Source: Muscardinus avellanarius (Eukaryota > Chordata > Mammalia > Rodentia > Gliridae). From it: 64,000 bases of DNA. Shown here piece by piece: positions 48,151 to 60,687 of the stretch. Where the stretch lies: positions 85,981,093-86,045,092 of the forward strand of contig OY726560.1 in NCBI GenBank assembly GCA_963383645.1. Direction: 5' to 3'. Made by a program: the position numbers and the translations under genes. The first letter of the stretch is position 1; each line of letters begins with the position of its first letter. The notes below the pieces were generated by a model. The model was not told the origin of the DNA. It made no database searches and saw nothing but the letters and a program-made list of their open reading frames with translations.

Positions 48151-49150
48151 GTGATACCAGGGGGCCTCATTTATTATTATTCACAGAAACCTTCTTGGAT
48201 AGACATGTTCTGGAGATACTCCAATGACCTTCTTTCTACTAACTGATATTTTGATCTGGGCTCGCTGCTGACTGGTGGTGTTGTGGTTTCTCCATGGTAT
48301 AAAGAAATGAATATGCTTATTCTGCTTCTCCAGTTAGGGGGAGTATCAGTGCAGAGCTCAGCTGTCAAGTGGTATACTTCACTTTGCTCATAGTAGCAAA
48401 GCTGGTGGCAGCAGAAGCAGCAGCTTGATTGCCTAAAAATAAAGGGTCCAAGCAAGCAACCTTGGCAGCAAAGAAGGAGTGAATGCAGTGAAGAACTGCA
48501 AAAAGATTGGAAAACTCGAGCTCCTGTGAGGAAAAGAAAGAAAAACAGGTGAGGCACTATAAAAACCAATTTATTTCCAAATTGATAATAGCTGTATATA
48601 TTAAGTGAAATAAATGTGACTACAATCAATGATGTCTTAAACTGTGAAAACTAATTTTAATTATAGACAATTCTGGATAGTATGTGTATAGTTAGATATA
48701 AAATGTCCCCTAGGGAGTTTATTTAATAATGTTTGAATATGATGTAATTGAGTCATTAGAGTTGTTGTCCCAGCAGTGGATAATTACAATGGATTTATCT
48801 GGAGTGTGGCCTGGCCAGAAGAAAGATACCAAAGAGGGAAAGGAAGAGCCACATATACTCTCTAAGACTGCACCACCAGGAGTCCACTTTCTCCATGAGG
48901 CATCAGATGGAGTTGAGGCCAGAAGCAGGACAGATGAGTGGAACTGCAAATCTATAAAATGTCACTGCTTTAATTTCTGCTCCTGAAATTCAGTGTACAG
49001 TTCACTGAACACAGACATCAATATCCATAATGCAGTTTGGGTATTTTGATATTTTCTTCACGAGTTTATTTAGTCCATCATCTAAATTTGATCTCACATA
49101 AAACTTCAGGACATGGGCAAAATGTGAAATAATTCTTTGCCAAAGTAAAA
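48151..49150. other. Mixed sequence with a 150-codon minus frame of doubtful meaning
   Basis: The minus frame 48629-48177 is the longest not explained by L1, but it has low-complexity hydrophobic and Cys-rich stretches and no recognised domain. The surrounding DNA has the feel of an old repeat. No promoter, intron or neighbour supports a gene. Confidence 0.25.
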
Positions 49151-49545
49151 CTCATGTGGCTTCTATTCTATTGAGTCTTATTGGCACTCCAAAATTTCCT
49201 GAGCAGTGTACCATTTGCCTTTCTAGCCACAATCTGTCTCTTCCAATTTTCTCTCACAAACCAGTTCCAAATAATCACAGTCTACATGATCAGACTTAGA
49301 CACAGCAGCAACCCCTCTTCTCTGATATCATTTTCTTTTCCAGTCTCCATGACGCCAAACACACAGCCCATGTTCTCTCTTTCTCTTTCTCCTTTCAACA
49401 TGCCCTTAGATCCATGGTCCCCAGCCTCACTTGAACTGAATCCAAAACCATAAGAAAAATAAATCTTATTTACTCTAAGTTACACAGCCAATCTTTTAGA
49501 TCATTCCTATAAGAATTCTGACCATAGCAGTATGCAAATATTCTG
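49150..49545 (+). mobile_element. Possible ancient MaLR-type LTR
   Basis: The end of this segment, 'ttgaactgaatccaaaacca' then 'aaataaatcttatttactct' and 'aagttacacagcc', followed by 'gaccatagcag', follows the poly-A-signal region of mammalian MaLR LTRs, where an aataaa is followed by a conserved TTACCCAG-like word. The 5' limit is unclear. Confidence 0.35.
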
Positions 49546-49914
49546 TGTGTTAGAGGTTGACTTCAAAGCATGGTGTATGCAAGAGAGGAGAACTAAGAAG
49601 GCTTATTGCTCATGAATGCCACTTTAGAACTCATAAATACTGCACAAAAAATGTGTTTCGCAAAGCTGGATTTTACTTGTGATAATATATAAGAAAAGAG
49701 ACTCTTGGGAGTACCTTAACAACTATTTTTTATCTCTTTATCTGTATGCATATAGCAAATAATAAACACAAATCAGTGTGATCTAGTAATATTCTTCACA
49801 TTCTTTGGAAGAAGTTATGACTTGTCATGGGAAACTGAATAAAAATACTAAAAGCAAGAAGGGATGAATATTCATGACACTAGGTGACAAACAGCTCACT
49901 CATAAATAATCCAT

Positions 49915-50095
49915 CCATTAGCTGGGCCAATTGGAAAACATCTGTCAGCCCAGTACTTAAATGGTTAGACACAGAAGGATGGCACTTTTATGGCCAGCTT
50001 TGGCAACTTAATAAGACCCTATTTCAAAATAAAAAATAAAAAGGCTAGGGTGTAGGGAAGAACACTTCTGGGTGAATCTTTACTACCTCACAAAA
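49915..50095 (+). mobile_element. Degenerate 7SL/ID composite SINE
   Basis: 'ccctatttcaaaataaaaaa' linker and 'aggctagggtgtagg' ID-like start are recognisable; the head is worn. Confidence 0.65.
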
Positions 50096-50146
50096 TAATT
50101 ATATATTAATTATAATTGTTATAATTGGTTATTTAATGGTATAAAT

Positions 50147-50358
50147 GGTGTTTCTTTTTCTTGTGGCACTGGGGATTGAACCCAGAGTCACTTAACCTTT
50201 GAGTTGCACTTCTAGCCCTATTTTATTTTCTATTTTGAAACAGACCTCACAAAGTTGTAGAGGACATTGATAAGTTGCTGAGGCTGACTGTGAACCTGGG
50301 ATCTTCCTGTCTCAACCTACAATTTACTGAGATTATAGGTGTGTTCCATCATGTTGAT
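50147..50358 (-). mobile_element. 7SL/ID composite SINE
   Basis: Minus copy from 'tttttcttgtggcactgggg' through 'attttgaaacagacctcac' to 'gtgttccatcatg'. Old. Confidence 0.82.
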
Positions 50359-51054
50359 ATTATAATGACATATTTACTAAAAGTAAAAATTAACTACAGC
50401 CCACTAATTGGTTTTGAACATTTAGAAGTATATGCGATATGAATATTGTAATAACATAGAAGAAATTCTTTCACAGCAAAAATTATGTTTTAGTATCTGT
50501 AAATTCAAAGACAATGTTTAAGGTAGATTTTAAAACATAATATTATAAATGTCTTTGTTCAGACCAACAATTGTCCCATGAACGTGTTGTAATTCCAACA
50601 GAATAGAAGAAAGACCAGTACATTTGTGTAGTTAATAAAGTTAATGTGTGAAACTTGTCACAGTAAGTGTAATTAATGGGTACTAAGGCATAGAAAGTTT
50701 CTGGCAGTCTTGTAGCTATTTCATTACATATTTGTAATAAAGGGTAGAATTATAGTTGATTTTCACACTATTATTTTTAGCATTTAAAATTTATAATATA
50801 TGGCAGTGGAAAACAAGAATAATAAACTAGACATCATAATGTGCTTTGCACCAGAAAGTTATTTTGATGAAACACTTCACCCTGAATGTATTTTCTTAGA
50901 AGCACAGTAAGGCATGATGGGTATTCCTAAGCCTGTGCAGCATTTTAGATATAGCTCTGCTGGCTCAGTAGTTACCCAGTAGTTATCTTTCACCATATGA
51001 TAACCAGTTTTTTTATGTAAATAGTACTCATTCTAGAAAATACCAAAGACAGTT
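50359..51054. other. No recognised feature
   Basis: AT-rich unique sequence without frames or repeats of note. Confidence 0.45.
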
Positions 51055-51140
51055 TAACTTTCTTTTCCTTCTTTCTTCCCTTCCTTCCTTTCTTCTTTCC
51101 TTCCTTCTTTTCTTCCTTCCTTTCTTATTTCCTTCCTTCC
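51055..51140. repeat. Polypyrimidine (TTCC)n tract
   Basis: Imperfect ttcc/ttct repeats directly left of a minus-strand SINE. Confidence 0.93.
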
Positions 51141-51149
51141 TTGTCTTTT

Positions 51150-51325
51150 TATATCTTTTTTTGGTACTGGGGATTAAACCCAGAGCCATTTGACCTTTAG
51201 CCAAATCCCAGCCCTTTTCATTTTGAAACGAAGTCTTTTTACTAAATTGCTTAGGCTGGCCTCAAAACTAATTCTTCTCACTCAGCTTCCCCAGTACTGG
51301 AGTTACCATTAAACTATTCTAGTTA
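51150..51325 (-). mobile_element. 7SL/ID composite SINE
   Basis: 'ttttggtactggggattaaa' start and 'cattttgaaacgaag' linker; the B1-like end is diverged. Confidence 0.8.
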
Positions 51326-51679
51326 CCTAAAATTCTTTCACCAACAGACTTTAACAGTGCCATCATGATTGTCTTTATTTATTTTTAGGACTCTTCTTCT
51401 CTGGTTCTAGTAATATGATATTTGAGACCAGCAGCTTTTCTCTTGCTTGACTCATTATTTTCTCCACTGTTACTCTCTGTGCAGCCAGCTTGTTCCTTCT
51501 GTGAACACTAAATACTTGTTATACTGACTCATTTTATGTCTAACTGACATGAAAAGGATAAAAAAAAAACTTGAAAGAATCTAAGATGTTTTTGTGTGTT
51601 GTTAAAAACTAAAACAGTGACAACACATCCACTTTCAGTGAGGAAGAGAATATTGTTAAATGTTATAAGAGAACAAAAA

Positions 51680-52338
51680 TGTAATGATGCCATTCCAAAA
51701 CTGTAATGGTACCCCCATTGGGTGCTGAAAATATAATGATGTGAGATGTAGCTGTGGGTTTTTGTTCTTAAGCTATTTTAGAAAAGGATAGTCAAATTCT
51801 TCTGCTATAATCTTAAGCAATTTTATTAGTATAAAGGCAGAAAGAAAAGACAGAAATTACAAAGCACTGCATTAAAGAAATAAATGCAGTAGAATAACTT
51901 AAAAATAAGGTATTGAATTTTTTGGATACAAAGTAGTTTTTACAAAAATACATTATCCTTCATCTTTCCCATTCAATAATCTTCTGACCTAGGTATGAGT
52001 CCATTAAATTCATGCAGGCCTCCTGTTTATGATTATGAGGATTATGATTATGAGGATTTATTGCTCAACCAAAAGCCTTCTTCCTGCCTTGATGCAGGTA
52101 TAGGCCTACATCTTTGTTAAGAAGTGGTCATCTGGTATCTGTCCACTTCTGCTATATGCCCAACTTGACAAAGACCTGTACCATCCCCCTGCATCCTTGG
52201 GGAATTTCAGCCTATCTGCTTTTTAAAAATAAGAAGGCCCTGAATCCCAACGCTTCTGTGTTCTTGCTAATTACTATTAGTGAGAAAACTCTACATTATT
52301 ACAAGCAGCTTGAGTGCCTGACAGCAACCAGGCCCTGA
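51680..52338 (+). mobile_element. LTR-like repeat, related to the one at 23.8-25.0 kb
   Basis: Starts TGTAATGATGCC after an A run and shares ordered blocks with the minus-strand copy at 24957-23800, including gatgcaggtataggcct (52091), 'ccttggggaatttcagcctatctgc' region (52195) and 'gtgttcttgctaattact' (52258). It has no adjoining retroviral genes here, so it would be a solo LTR if the identification is right. Its 3' limit is uncertain because weak similarity continues to about 52400. Confidence 0.5.
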
Positions 52339-52571
52339 GTACTTTTTTACATTTTGAAGTTAGAATTAGTACAAGAGCAATCTTCCAATATATTTTAAAA
52401 TTATTACCAAAACTCTTTTCAATAACAGCACAAAAAGTACAATGACACATAACTTTTTCTTGAAAATAATTCTACCACATCTTTATTAAATTGGAGACTG
52501 TTCTTTGGCTATAGAAATGTCAGAAATCTCTGAATATCTAGGTATTTTTGAAAGTTTAGAATTCAAATTGT

Positions 52572-53100
52572 CTTACCTTTTTTAGAATTTTTATTGTTGC
52601 ATTGTAGTCATGCATCTTAACAGAGTACAAGATGATGGAGGCATACAGGCACATATCTAATTAGCCATTCGCCAATTGCCACCTCATTTCTTCCCCCTCC
52701 CTTATTCTCATGCTTGGTTTAGTGATTGACATTGATATGTTTGTTAAAGTACATCATATGCATTAGAAAATTCCCCTCTCCCCCCCTCTCATTCCCTCAG
52801 TTTGGAAACCTTATTTTCTCATCTATACTATCTCCTTCTTCATCTAGAGTTTTTCCTATGACCCATTTTCTTCTGAGCTTTCACATATTAGAAAGAGCAT
52901 TCAATTTTATATTTTTTGTGGCTGATTAATCTAACTTAGCATAATGTTCTCCAGTTCCATCCATTTTTCTTTAGATGGCATAATTGTGTTTTTCTTATGA
53001 ATGAGTAGAATTTCATTGTGTACATATTCCATAGTTTTGTAATCCATTCATCTGTTGATGAACATCTTCGCTGGTTCCATAGTTTGGAAATGGTGAATGT
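52572..53100 (-). mobile_element. L1 3' end, 5' truncated
   Basis: Minus L1 3'UTR ('attgttgcattgtagtcatg' to 'ctcatgcttggtttagtg') and the last part of ORF2 ('taacttagcataatgttctcc', 'gttgatgaacatcttcgctgg'). Confidence 0.88.
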
Positions 53101-53104
53101 GACT

Positions 53105-54708
53105 ACATTTTGAAAATATTTTTATTGGTGCATTGTATTCATACATTTTAATGGAATAAAAGATAGTGGAGATATACATGTACACATCACCCAATTAGCC
53201 ATTACCCAATTCCTGCCCCATTCCTTCCCCCTCCCTTCTTCTCATGCTTGGCTTAGTGGCTGACTTTGATATGTTTGTTTAAGTACATCATGTGCTTTAG
53301 ATAGTTTCCCTTTTTCCCCTCCCATCTCCTCAGTTAGGTCACCTTATTTGCTCATGTACAGAATCTCCTTCTTGGTCTAGAGTTCTTCCTGTTATCCATT
53401 TCTCCCTAGCTTTCATATATTAGGGAAAGCATCCAATTCTTAATTTTTGTGAACTAATCTCACTTAGCATAATGTCCTTAAATTCCATTCATTTTTCTGT
53501 AAATGATGTATTTGTGTTTTTCTTTATGGCTGAGTAAAATTCCATTGGTACATATCCCACAGTTTTGTAATCCATTCATCTGTTGATGAACATTTTGGCT
53601 GGTTCCATAGTTTGGCAATGGTGAATTGTGCAGCTAGGTACCTGGATACACATGCATTAGTTTGGTAGTTTGATTTTCCTTTCTTTTGGGTAGATACCCA
53701 GAAATGGTATTGCTGGATCAAATGGTAAAGTCATTCCCATTCTTCTGAGTATGCTACATACTGTTTTCCAAAGTGGTTAATTTGCAATCCCACCAACAAT
53801 GTTCCCACTTCTCCATATTTTTGCCAGAATTTGTTGTTTGTGTTTTGAATTATTGCCATTCTAGTTAGAGTTAAGTGAAATCTCAGGACAGTTTTTATTT
53901 GCATTGCTCTGATTACTAATGATATTGAGTATTTTTTCATACATTTATTCACTAGTTGAATTTCTTTGTGAAGTTTCTGTTTAATTCACTTGCCCATTTT
54001 TTGATTGGGTTATTTGTTTTCTTAGTGCTGAGTTTCTTGAGTTCTCTGTATATTCTAAATATTACTCCTCTATTGGAGGAGTACATGGCAAAATCTCCAA
54101 TCTGTTAGCACTTGGTTGAAGTTCTTGATGGTTTCCTTTGCTATACAGGAGCTCTTCAGTTTTCTGCAATCCCATGTATTGATTTGTCTTTTAGTTTCTT
54201 GTGCCTATGCAGCCTTTTAAAGAAAGTTGTTTTTTTTTTTTTTTAATCTGTGCCTATGTGTTGGACCTATGCTCTCTTCAAGGAGCCTCAAGGTCTCTGA
54301 TCTAATTTCCAAGTGTTTTATCCATCTTGAATTGACTCTTGTGTGGGGTGAGAAAGTGGGATTTATTTCCATTTTTCTGCATATGGTTAACCAGTTTTGC
54401 CAACATCATTTGTTGAACAAGCTACCTTTTTTCCAGTGTATGTTTTTGGCCTCTTTGTAAAAAATCAATTAGCTGTAAATGTTTGGATTTGTTTCTGAGT
54501 CTTTTATTCTGCTCCATTGGTTTATGTATCTTTTTTGGTGCCAGTACCATGCTATTTTTTATTACAATGGCTTTGTAGTATAGTTTAAAGTCAGGTACTG
54601 TGATGCCTCCTGCATGATTTTTGTTGCTGAGAACTACTTTGGCTATTCTTTTTTTTTTTTTTAAGGACTGATTTTTCTATGTCTGTGAGGAATAATCTTG
54701 GTAATTTA
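53105..54708 (-). mobile_element. 5'-truncated L1, ordinary 3'UTR
   Basis: Minus L1 with the normal ~300-bp 3'UTR (53110-53420) and ORF2 up to the region before the RT core, ending at 'ggtaatttaat' (about 54708). It lacks the antisense module and so serves as the reference for the unmodified 3'UTR in this genome. ORF2 is decayed: only short frames remain, for example 53952-53731 with the C-terminal Cys region eroded. Confidence 0.9.
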
Positions 54709-55090
54709 ATTACTAGTAATTTGACATTTTTCTTTTAGTGTTGGTGATGGTAGCCAGGAAACAGTGACAGGTAATTAGAGAAGATAGAAGACAGTTGCAG
54801 ATTTAAAATAGACTAGCCATGAATTCCAATGTTCACTCTTCTTCTACTGCTACTTTGGCTAGCAATATCAGTCACACCCAGTCCTAGGGCTTCAATGATA
54901 ACTCTGTACAAACTCTTCAAGTGAGTTGCTACTCTTTCACTCATTTTTATTGGATTCTAGTCCATTTCTTTCAAGTCCATAGTTCATTATCTGTTGATAA
55001 TCCACAGGTGAGTTCCACTAAGTCATAGACCTTTCCCTTACGACAAAACTTTTCTAATCCTCCATAACCCAATGAATCTCATGAATTAAA
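54709..55090. other. No recognised feature
   Basis: Unique sequence between an L1 and a degenerate SINE. Confidence 0.45.
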
Positions 55091-55310
55091 AGCTATGAAA
55101 CTGGGTACCACTTTTGTGCATATCTGTTATCTCAGTAGAAAGAAAAGGATCACATATTTGAGGACAGTCTCAATAACTTGATTACACCCTCAGCAACTTA
55201 ATGAGATTCTGTTTTAAAATAAATTTAAAAAAACCCAAAAGGGCAGGGGGTATAGTTTGGAGATAAAATGTCCCTGTGTTCATTTTCTAGTAACAAAAAT
55301 GAAAAGAAAA
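55090..55310 (+). mobile_element. Degenerate 7SL/ID composite SINE
   Basis: 'gcaacttaatgagattctgt' then 'tttaaaataaatttaaaaa' and 'ggcagggggtatagtttgg' (ID-like) are in the right order. Confidence 0.75.
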
Positions 55311-55539
55311 TGATCTCTAAAATGCAAGTATGCATTTATACAATAAATATTAACTGAGAGCTTACTCTACATTTATTTCTTTTAGAATAAAATATAAACA
55401 GTCAAAATATAAAAAAGCAAGACTTATGAAACTTATATTCCAGAGACAATAGACAAAATAAGAGTAATACATAAATATACAAATATAATATTTTATAATA
55501 TGCTAGCTATAGTCAAGAAAATAAAGCAACCAAAATAAA

Positions 55540-56150
55540 GTAGCATGATCTCACTTGGCATAATTTTCTTCGGTTCCCCCCCACTTTCCCAAAATTGCAT
55601 CTTTTTTTATTCCTGGTTAAAATTTTATTTTATGTGCATACCACTTTTTTATCCATTTATCTGTTGCTGGACACCAAGTTTGGTTCCATCATTTGATTAT
55701 TGTAAATTGTGCTGTTATAAACATTTATATGTATGAATAAATGTAGTTTTCTGACTTAAACTCTTGGGGGAAGGTACCAAGAAGAGGTATCCAGTCATTC
55801 TCAGAAAACCAGGGGTCATATGCTTTCATTCTTATGTAAAGACTAGAGAGAATATAGAAAACAGAAGAGACTGCAGAAAAATGAGAAAGAATTTCACTAA
55901 AACAGTGAAAGCAGGCCAAGAGAGGGATGTATGGAGGAGAAAAAGAAAAACACAGTTCAAAGAATGATATATTCTAATATGAAGATAATCACTATCAACT
56001 TTACTAATATGCGTAGGGGGATCAGAATGAGATCCAGAGGAAAATATACCAAGTTAATGTGTCCAAGTATGCTTCCATCACATTGAATTTCATTATGTGT
56101 CATTATAATTCACCAATAAGTGTATATTAAAAAGGAAAAAAATTAAGAGG
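55540..56150. mobile_element. L1 3' fragment with internal inversion (twin priming)
   Basis: The left part (55540-55795) is the end of ORF2 on minus ('gatctcacttggcataattt', 'tttatctgttgctggacacc'). The right part (about 55796-56150) is L1 3'UTR on plus ('ctcagaaaaccaggggtcat' to 'attcaccaataagtg' and an A-rich end). The parts adjoin in L1 order but opposite orientation, the hallmark of twin priming. Confidence 0.75.
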
Positions 56151-56199
56151 TATTAGGGGATACAGGTAAGGAATAACCACATCGCCATGTGGGTAAAAC

Positions 56200-57125
56200 T
56201 TGAAGACAGCAAAGTAAGCCAGTTCAATAACTGTAAGGTTATATTAGCTTTTTTATACACAAGCCATGAATCCACTGAAAAAGAAATAAAAAATCAATTC
56301 CTTTATAAAAATTAAAAACATATCCAGAAATGAATTTAATGAAAAAGGTAAAAGGTATCTACAATGAAAATTGAAAACACTAAGGAAATAATTGAAGAAT
56401 ATCTTAGAATATGGGAAGACATCCCATGATCTTGAATAGGAAGAAAAAATATAATAAAAATAATTATTCTGCCAAAAGTTATCTACAGAGTAAATGCAAT
56501 TCCTATTAAAACATCAATACAGAATTGGGCATGGTGGCTCAGGCTTGTAAGTCCAAAATTCAGGAGGCTGAAACCAGAAGATATCAGTTCATGGACAGCC
56601 TCAGTTACCTAGTGAAGCCCTTTTCAACTCAGTGAGACTCTCTTTAAAAAATAGAAAAAGACTAAAAATAGGACTGGAGGTGTAGTTTAGAGGCACAATA
56701 CTCATGAGTTTCATCCCCAGTACAAAAAAAAAAAAATACCAATGCCACTCTTCACAGAACTAGAAAAGTAACTCCTAAAATTTATATGAGAAAACAAAAG
56801 AACCAGAATAGCCAAAACAATTTTAGGAATAAGAAACATGAAAGAGTCTCCTGACTTTATACAACAGATTATAGTAATACAACAGCATGTTATTGGTACC
56901 AAAATAGACACATAATTCAAGTGAACAGAATAAAAATCCACAAAAAAATTCTTAATACTTACAGGCAATTAATTTTTGACAAAAGTGTCAAACATATACA
57001 CTAGAAAAAGACAGCCTTTTTAATAAATAGCATTGGAAAAACTGGTTATCCATTTGTAGAAAAATGGAAATAATCCTAACCTTTCACCCTGCAAAATAGA
57101 ACCAAATCAATACAGATCAAGGACC
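56200..57125 (+). mobile_element. Ancient L1 ORF2 fragment with nested SINE
   Basis: 'gttatctacagagtaaatgc' and 'tcctattaaaacatcaat' before, and 'tatgagaaaacaaaagaacc' after the SINE, are ORF2 words on plus. Ends near 57125 at a younger L1. Confidence 0.82.
56522..56737 (+). mobile_element. 7SL/ID composite SINE
   Basis: 'gaattgggcatggtggctca' to 'ggactggaggtgtagttt' and poly-A, with approximate target repeats aaaacatcaatac and aaaataccaatgc. Confidence 0.87.
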
Positions 57126-57127
57126 GA

Positions 57128-57630
57128 AACATTGTTGGTGGAATTGCAAATTGGTGCAATGGATTACAAAACTGTGGGATATGTACACAATGTAATTTTA
57201 CTCTGACATTAAAATAAAACACAATTACATCATTTACAGGGAAATGGGTGGAACTGGAGGACATTATGCTAAGTGAGATCAGTCAGTCAGAAAAAATAAG
57301 AAATTGGATGCTTTCCCTAATATGTGAAAGATAAGAAGAAATGGGTCATAGGAGGAACTCTAGATGAAAAAGGAAGTCCTATAGAGGATCAAATAAGACA
57401 ACCTAAAGGAGGTGAAAGGAGGGGGGAAGAAGGAAATTCTCTAAAACACACAATGTACTTAAACATATCAAATTCAACTACTAAGCCAAGCATGGGAAGG
57501 AGGAATGGGGAGGGAATGTTGTAAGGATTGGGTAGGGGCTAACTGGGTGATGTGTGCATGTATGTCTACACAAGATTTTTACTCCATTATGATGTATGAA
57601 TACAATGCACCAATAAAAATTTTAGAAAAC
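57128..57630 (+). mobile_element. L1 3' end with small internal deletion
   Basis: 'gttggtggaattgcaaattg' jumps straight to 'atggattacaaaactgtggg', skipping ORF2 text present in other copies; then the standard end with 'gtgaaagataagaagaaatgg', 'gtgatgtgtgcatgtatgtc' and caccaataaa. Same young 3'UTR type as the L1s at 5.4 kb, but without the antisense module. Confidence 0.88.
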
Positions 57631-58112
57631 CATAATAAAATTATGTCATTTGCAGAAAAGTGGATGGAACTGGATAACTCTAAATGAAGAAGAAGCCACC
57701 ATAGATGATCAAATAAGGTCACTTAACTGAGAGGGATTGGAGAGGAGAAGAGTAAAATTACCTAATGTACAGAATGTACTTTCACAAACATATTAAAGTC
57801 AAATACGAAACTAAACATGAGGAAGAAGAAAGGGGAAAGGAATGGAGTGGAAATTGGAAAAGGGCTAAATGAATGATGTGTGCATATATGCCTCTACAAC
57901 ATTATAACAATGATAACAATGCATCCAATAAAAAAATAAAAATTATACACCATGACAAAGTCAGAATTATTCAAGGAATGCAAGGCTGACTCAATATATA
58001 AAAAACAATTCATGTAATTCACCACATAAACAGAACTAAGGACAAAAATCACAAGATTGTTTCCATATATACTGAAAAAGCATTCAACAAAATCTAACAC
58101 TGTGTCAATACA
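57631..58112 (+). mobile_element. Further L1 tails: 3'UTR (to 57940) and ORF2 piece (57945-58112)
   Basis: A second 3' end ('ggatggaactggataactct', 'gatgtgtgcatatatgcctc', aataaaaaaat) is followed by an ORF2 piece ('ggcatttt'-less, with 'tcaacaaaatctaacac' at 58084). It is a pile of at least two old insertions. Confidence 0.75.
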
Positions 58113-58217
58113 ATTTTAATAATGTTTCATTTTTATGTATGTAAGAGGTGAGTTTTTATTTAAAAATTACACTATGGAGATGCTTCTCTTGACAGCTACT
58201 CATTTTGGCAGCAGATG

Positions 58218-58432
58218 ATGTGTTTTTTTCATTGATACTGGGGATGGAACCCAGGGGTATTCTATTTCCAAGACCATCCCCAGCCCTATTTTTATTCTTT
58301 ATTTTGAAATATGGTCTCACTGAGTTGCAAAGGGCCTAAGTAGCTGAGGCTGTCTGAGAACTGCAATTCTTCTGTCTCAGCTTCCTAAATGCTAGGGTTA
58401 CAAGTGTGCACCACCACACCCTGCTTGTATTT
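58218..58432 (-). mobile_element. 7SL/ID composite SINE
   Basis: 'ttgatactggggatggaacc', 'tattttgaaatatggtctca' and 'gtgtgcaccaccacaccc' in order on +. Confidence 0.9.
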
Positions 58433-58689
58433 GTTTTCAGGGTAAGTTTTCTAGTCCACCAAGAATTCTGGACTCTTGATACAAATAGGCTGAAAAATTC
58501 AGTATCCTTAAGTGATGTGCAAAGAAAACATTGATTTCAAAGATGAAAACAGTCCAGAATCCTCAATCTTTCTCAAAGAGTTTAAAAGGTCTCCTATAGT
58601 TGAGCCAGGGGTTCAAAGTTGCTTTTACCATACACCCCTGTCCTTATGTTTATTGGTAGTTCTAAATGAAATTTCACAGAATACAAGCG

Positions 58690-59290
58690 ACATGCAGAGT
58701 ATAAATCAATTGTGTGTATTTTCCATAATTTTTAATCCATTCATCTGTTGATGAAGACCTAGGTTGGTTCCATATTTTGGCTACTGTGAATCGTGCAGCT
58801 ATAAACATGGGGTATGCAAATATTACTGTAGTTCTTTGATTTCAACCCCTTTGGAAAGATACCCAGTAGTGGTATAGCTAGATCATATGGAGGATGCATC
58901 CACCATTTTCTAAGGAATCTACACACTGATCTCTATAGCAGGTGAACTGGTTTGCACTCTCACCAACATTGTAAAAGAGATATGTTTTCTCAAAAATATT
59001 CTCAAGCTAGGAAGTATTAAGGATATCAGAGGGACTCCAGATAATGGAGGGGAAACCTCAGTGCAGCCAGAAAGAAAGGGTAGGGGAAGAAGAAAACTAA
59101 AGGTCATTAACAGGACATCTACATGCGACTATGTATATATAATATATACATAGTGTATATATGTGAATATAACATTGAGGGAGAAAAAAGGGGAAGCGAG
59201 AAGTATAGAATAGGGCACCAACTACTGCGTGAATATATGCCATTGTCAACATGATCCACATAATAATATAAGACTATGATGTGAGACTAT
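58690..59290. mobile_element. L1 3' fragment with internal inversion (twin priming)
   Basis: 58690-58980 is ORF2 3' part on minus ('atccattcatctgttgatga', 'ctttggaaagatacccag'). 58980-59290 is 3'UTR on plus and matches the reverse complement of 29970-30190 ('gggactccagataatggagg'). Belongs to the same subfamily as the L1 at 29.9 kb. Confidence 0.78.
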
Positions 59291-60644
59291 AAAAATTATA
59301 TATATTTCAGTGTTTCACTTATGCTTTGGTGAGGGTTTTGTATACACATTTACTAAGTATCCAACATAAGCCATCATTGTGTTCAAGCCACAGAATGCTT
59401 TCATCTGGAGGAACGCTTCAATGTAGGCACTTGTATTTATAATTTAAAATGAGAAAATAAAGATTTATAGAGATTATCTAGACAATGTCATTTGATATAA
59501 ATCTTTATGCATTTGCAATTCCTCTTAGAACAGTATAAGTCCTTGAGACCATGTGGCCAGGAGTAGGGGACTTCCAGTGATGAGCTCTATCTCCAAATGT
59601 TTTCAAACTCTACACTAGTCATTTCAGTGAGCAGAAAAGCAACTTTTTTTTTCTTTTTCTTATTGCTGTATTTTAAGGCACTATCCTGCCTTTCTGATCT
59701 CAAATATAGTACTTTAGAACTGATATACTCTATACACTAGTTTATGAAATATTTGAAAAGCATTTCCATGAGAAAAATTGTTCTGAATGAATGAAGCTAA
59801 ACTCATGCTTTGATAATTCAGTTTTTATATACATCAGAGGAATGAGTTGCCATGCTACATCAAGATATAATTTTAAAAAACCATATGCATAAAAGAAACA
59901 TATACTAGTATGACAAAAATACTTAGCTAGAGAATTTAGATATAACAACTATGAGAACATGTTAGTAATTCTCATTGTACTGTCCCTATGGACATCACAT
60001 AGGAAAATCATATATGAGACACTATTTGAGCTCCCAATGGCAACAAAATGAGCTTTGTGCAAATTGTCAGAAAGCTATAGCATTACTCATGGCTTTTATT
60101 GGGAACCATTTTCTTGTTCTACTAAGAAATTTCAGAGAATTTAATGAGGCTTCAGAAAACTGATGGGAAATTTATTAAGCTTCTGAGTATTGAAGTGAGA
60201 ATTTATGTGTCTCCAGTTTCAGAGTAAAAAGTATAGCAAAATTCTGTATTACAACATTAGTCTTATATGGTGTAAAACAGCAACAAAAAGAAACACACAC
60301 ACACACACAAAAAAACCAAATTTACTCCACCTCCTCCATCCATCCAAGTAACCTAAGTTTTTCTGAGATTTTTCCATGACCAAAATAGTATTTAATCCTG
60401 TAACATGTAATGCAACTCAAGTAACTGATATCCCCCAAACAAATTAGATTTATTATAAGATAATCCCAATTTTAATGTATGTGGCTTGGGAATGTATATA
60501 TGTAGTATTAAATAAAAAGCATGTTTTATTAAAAATTTCTTTCATATTATTTCATAGAAGTATATCTTAATTTATTCATTGTCAAAAGAAACATCATAAT
60601 TGCCATCAAATCTGACCACATTTTTGGATCCATAGTTCACTCTG

Positions 60645-60645
<1 letters not shown>
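59291..60645. other. No recognised feature
   Basis: AT-rich unique sequence. A small (ca)n run lies at about 60293-60309. Confidence 0.45.

Positions 60646-60686
<41 letters not shown>
60646..60686. repeat. (GT)n microsatellite
   Basis: Clean gt run at the left end of a minus SINE, like the case at 24258. Confidence 0.96.

Positions 60687-60687
<1 letters not shown>

Noticed and set aside
48177..48629. 150-codon minus-strand frame as a gene
   Set aside because: No recognised domain, low-complexity stretches, no supporting signals; best left as unexplained.
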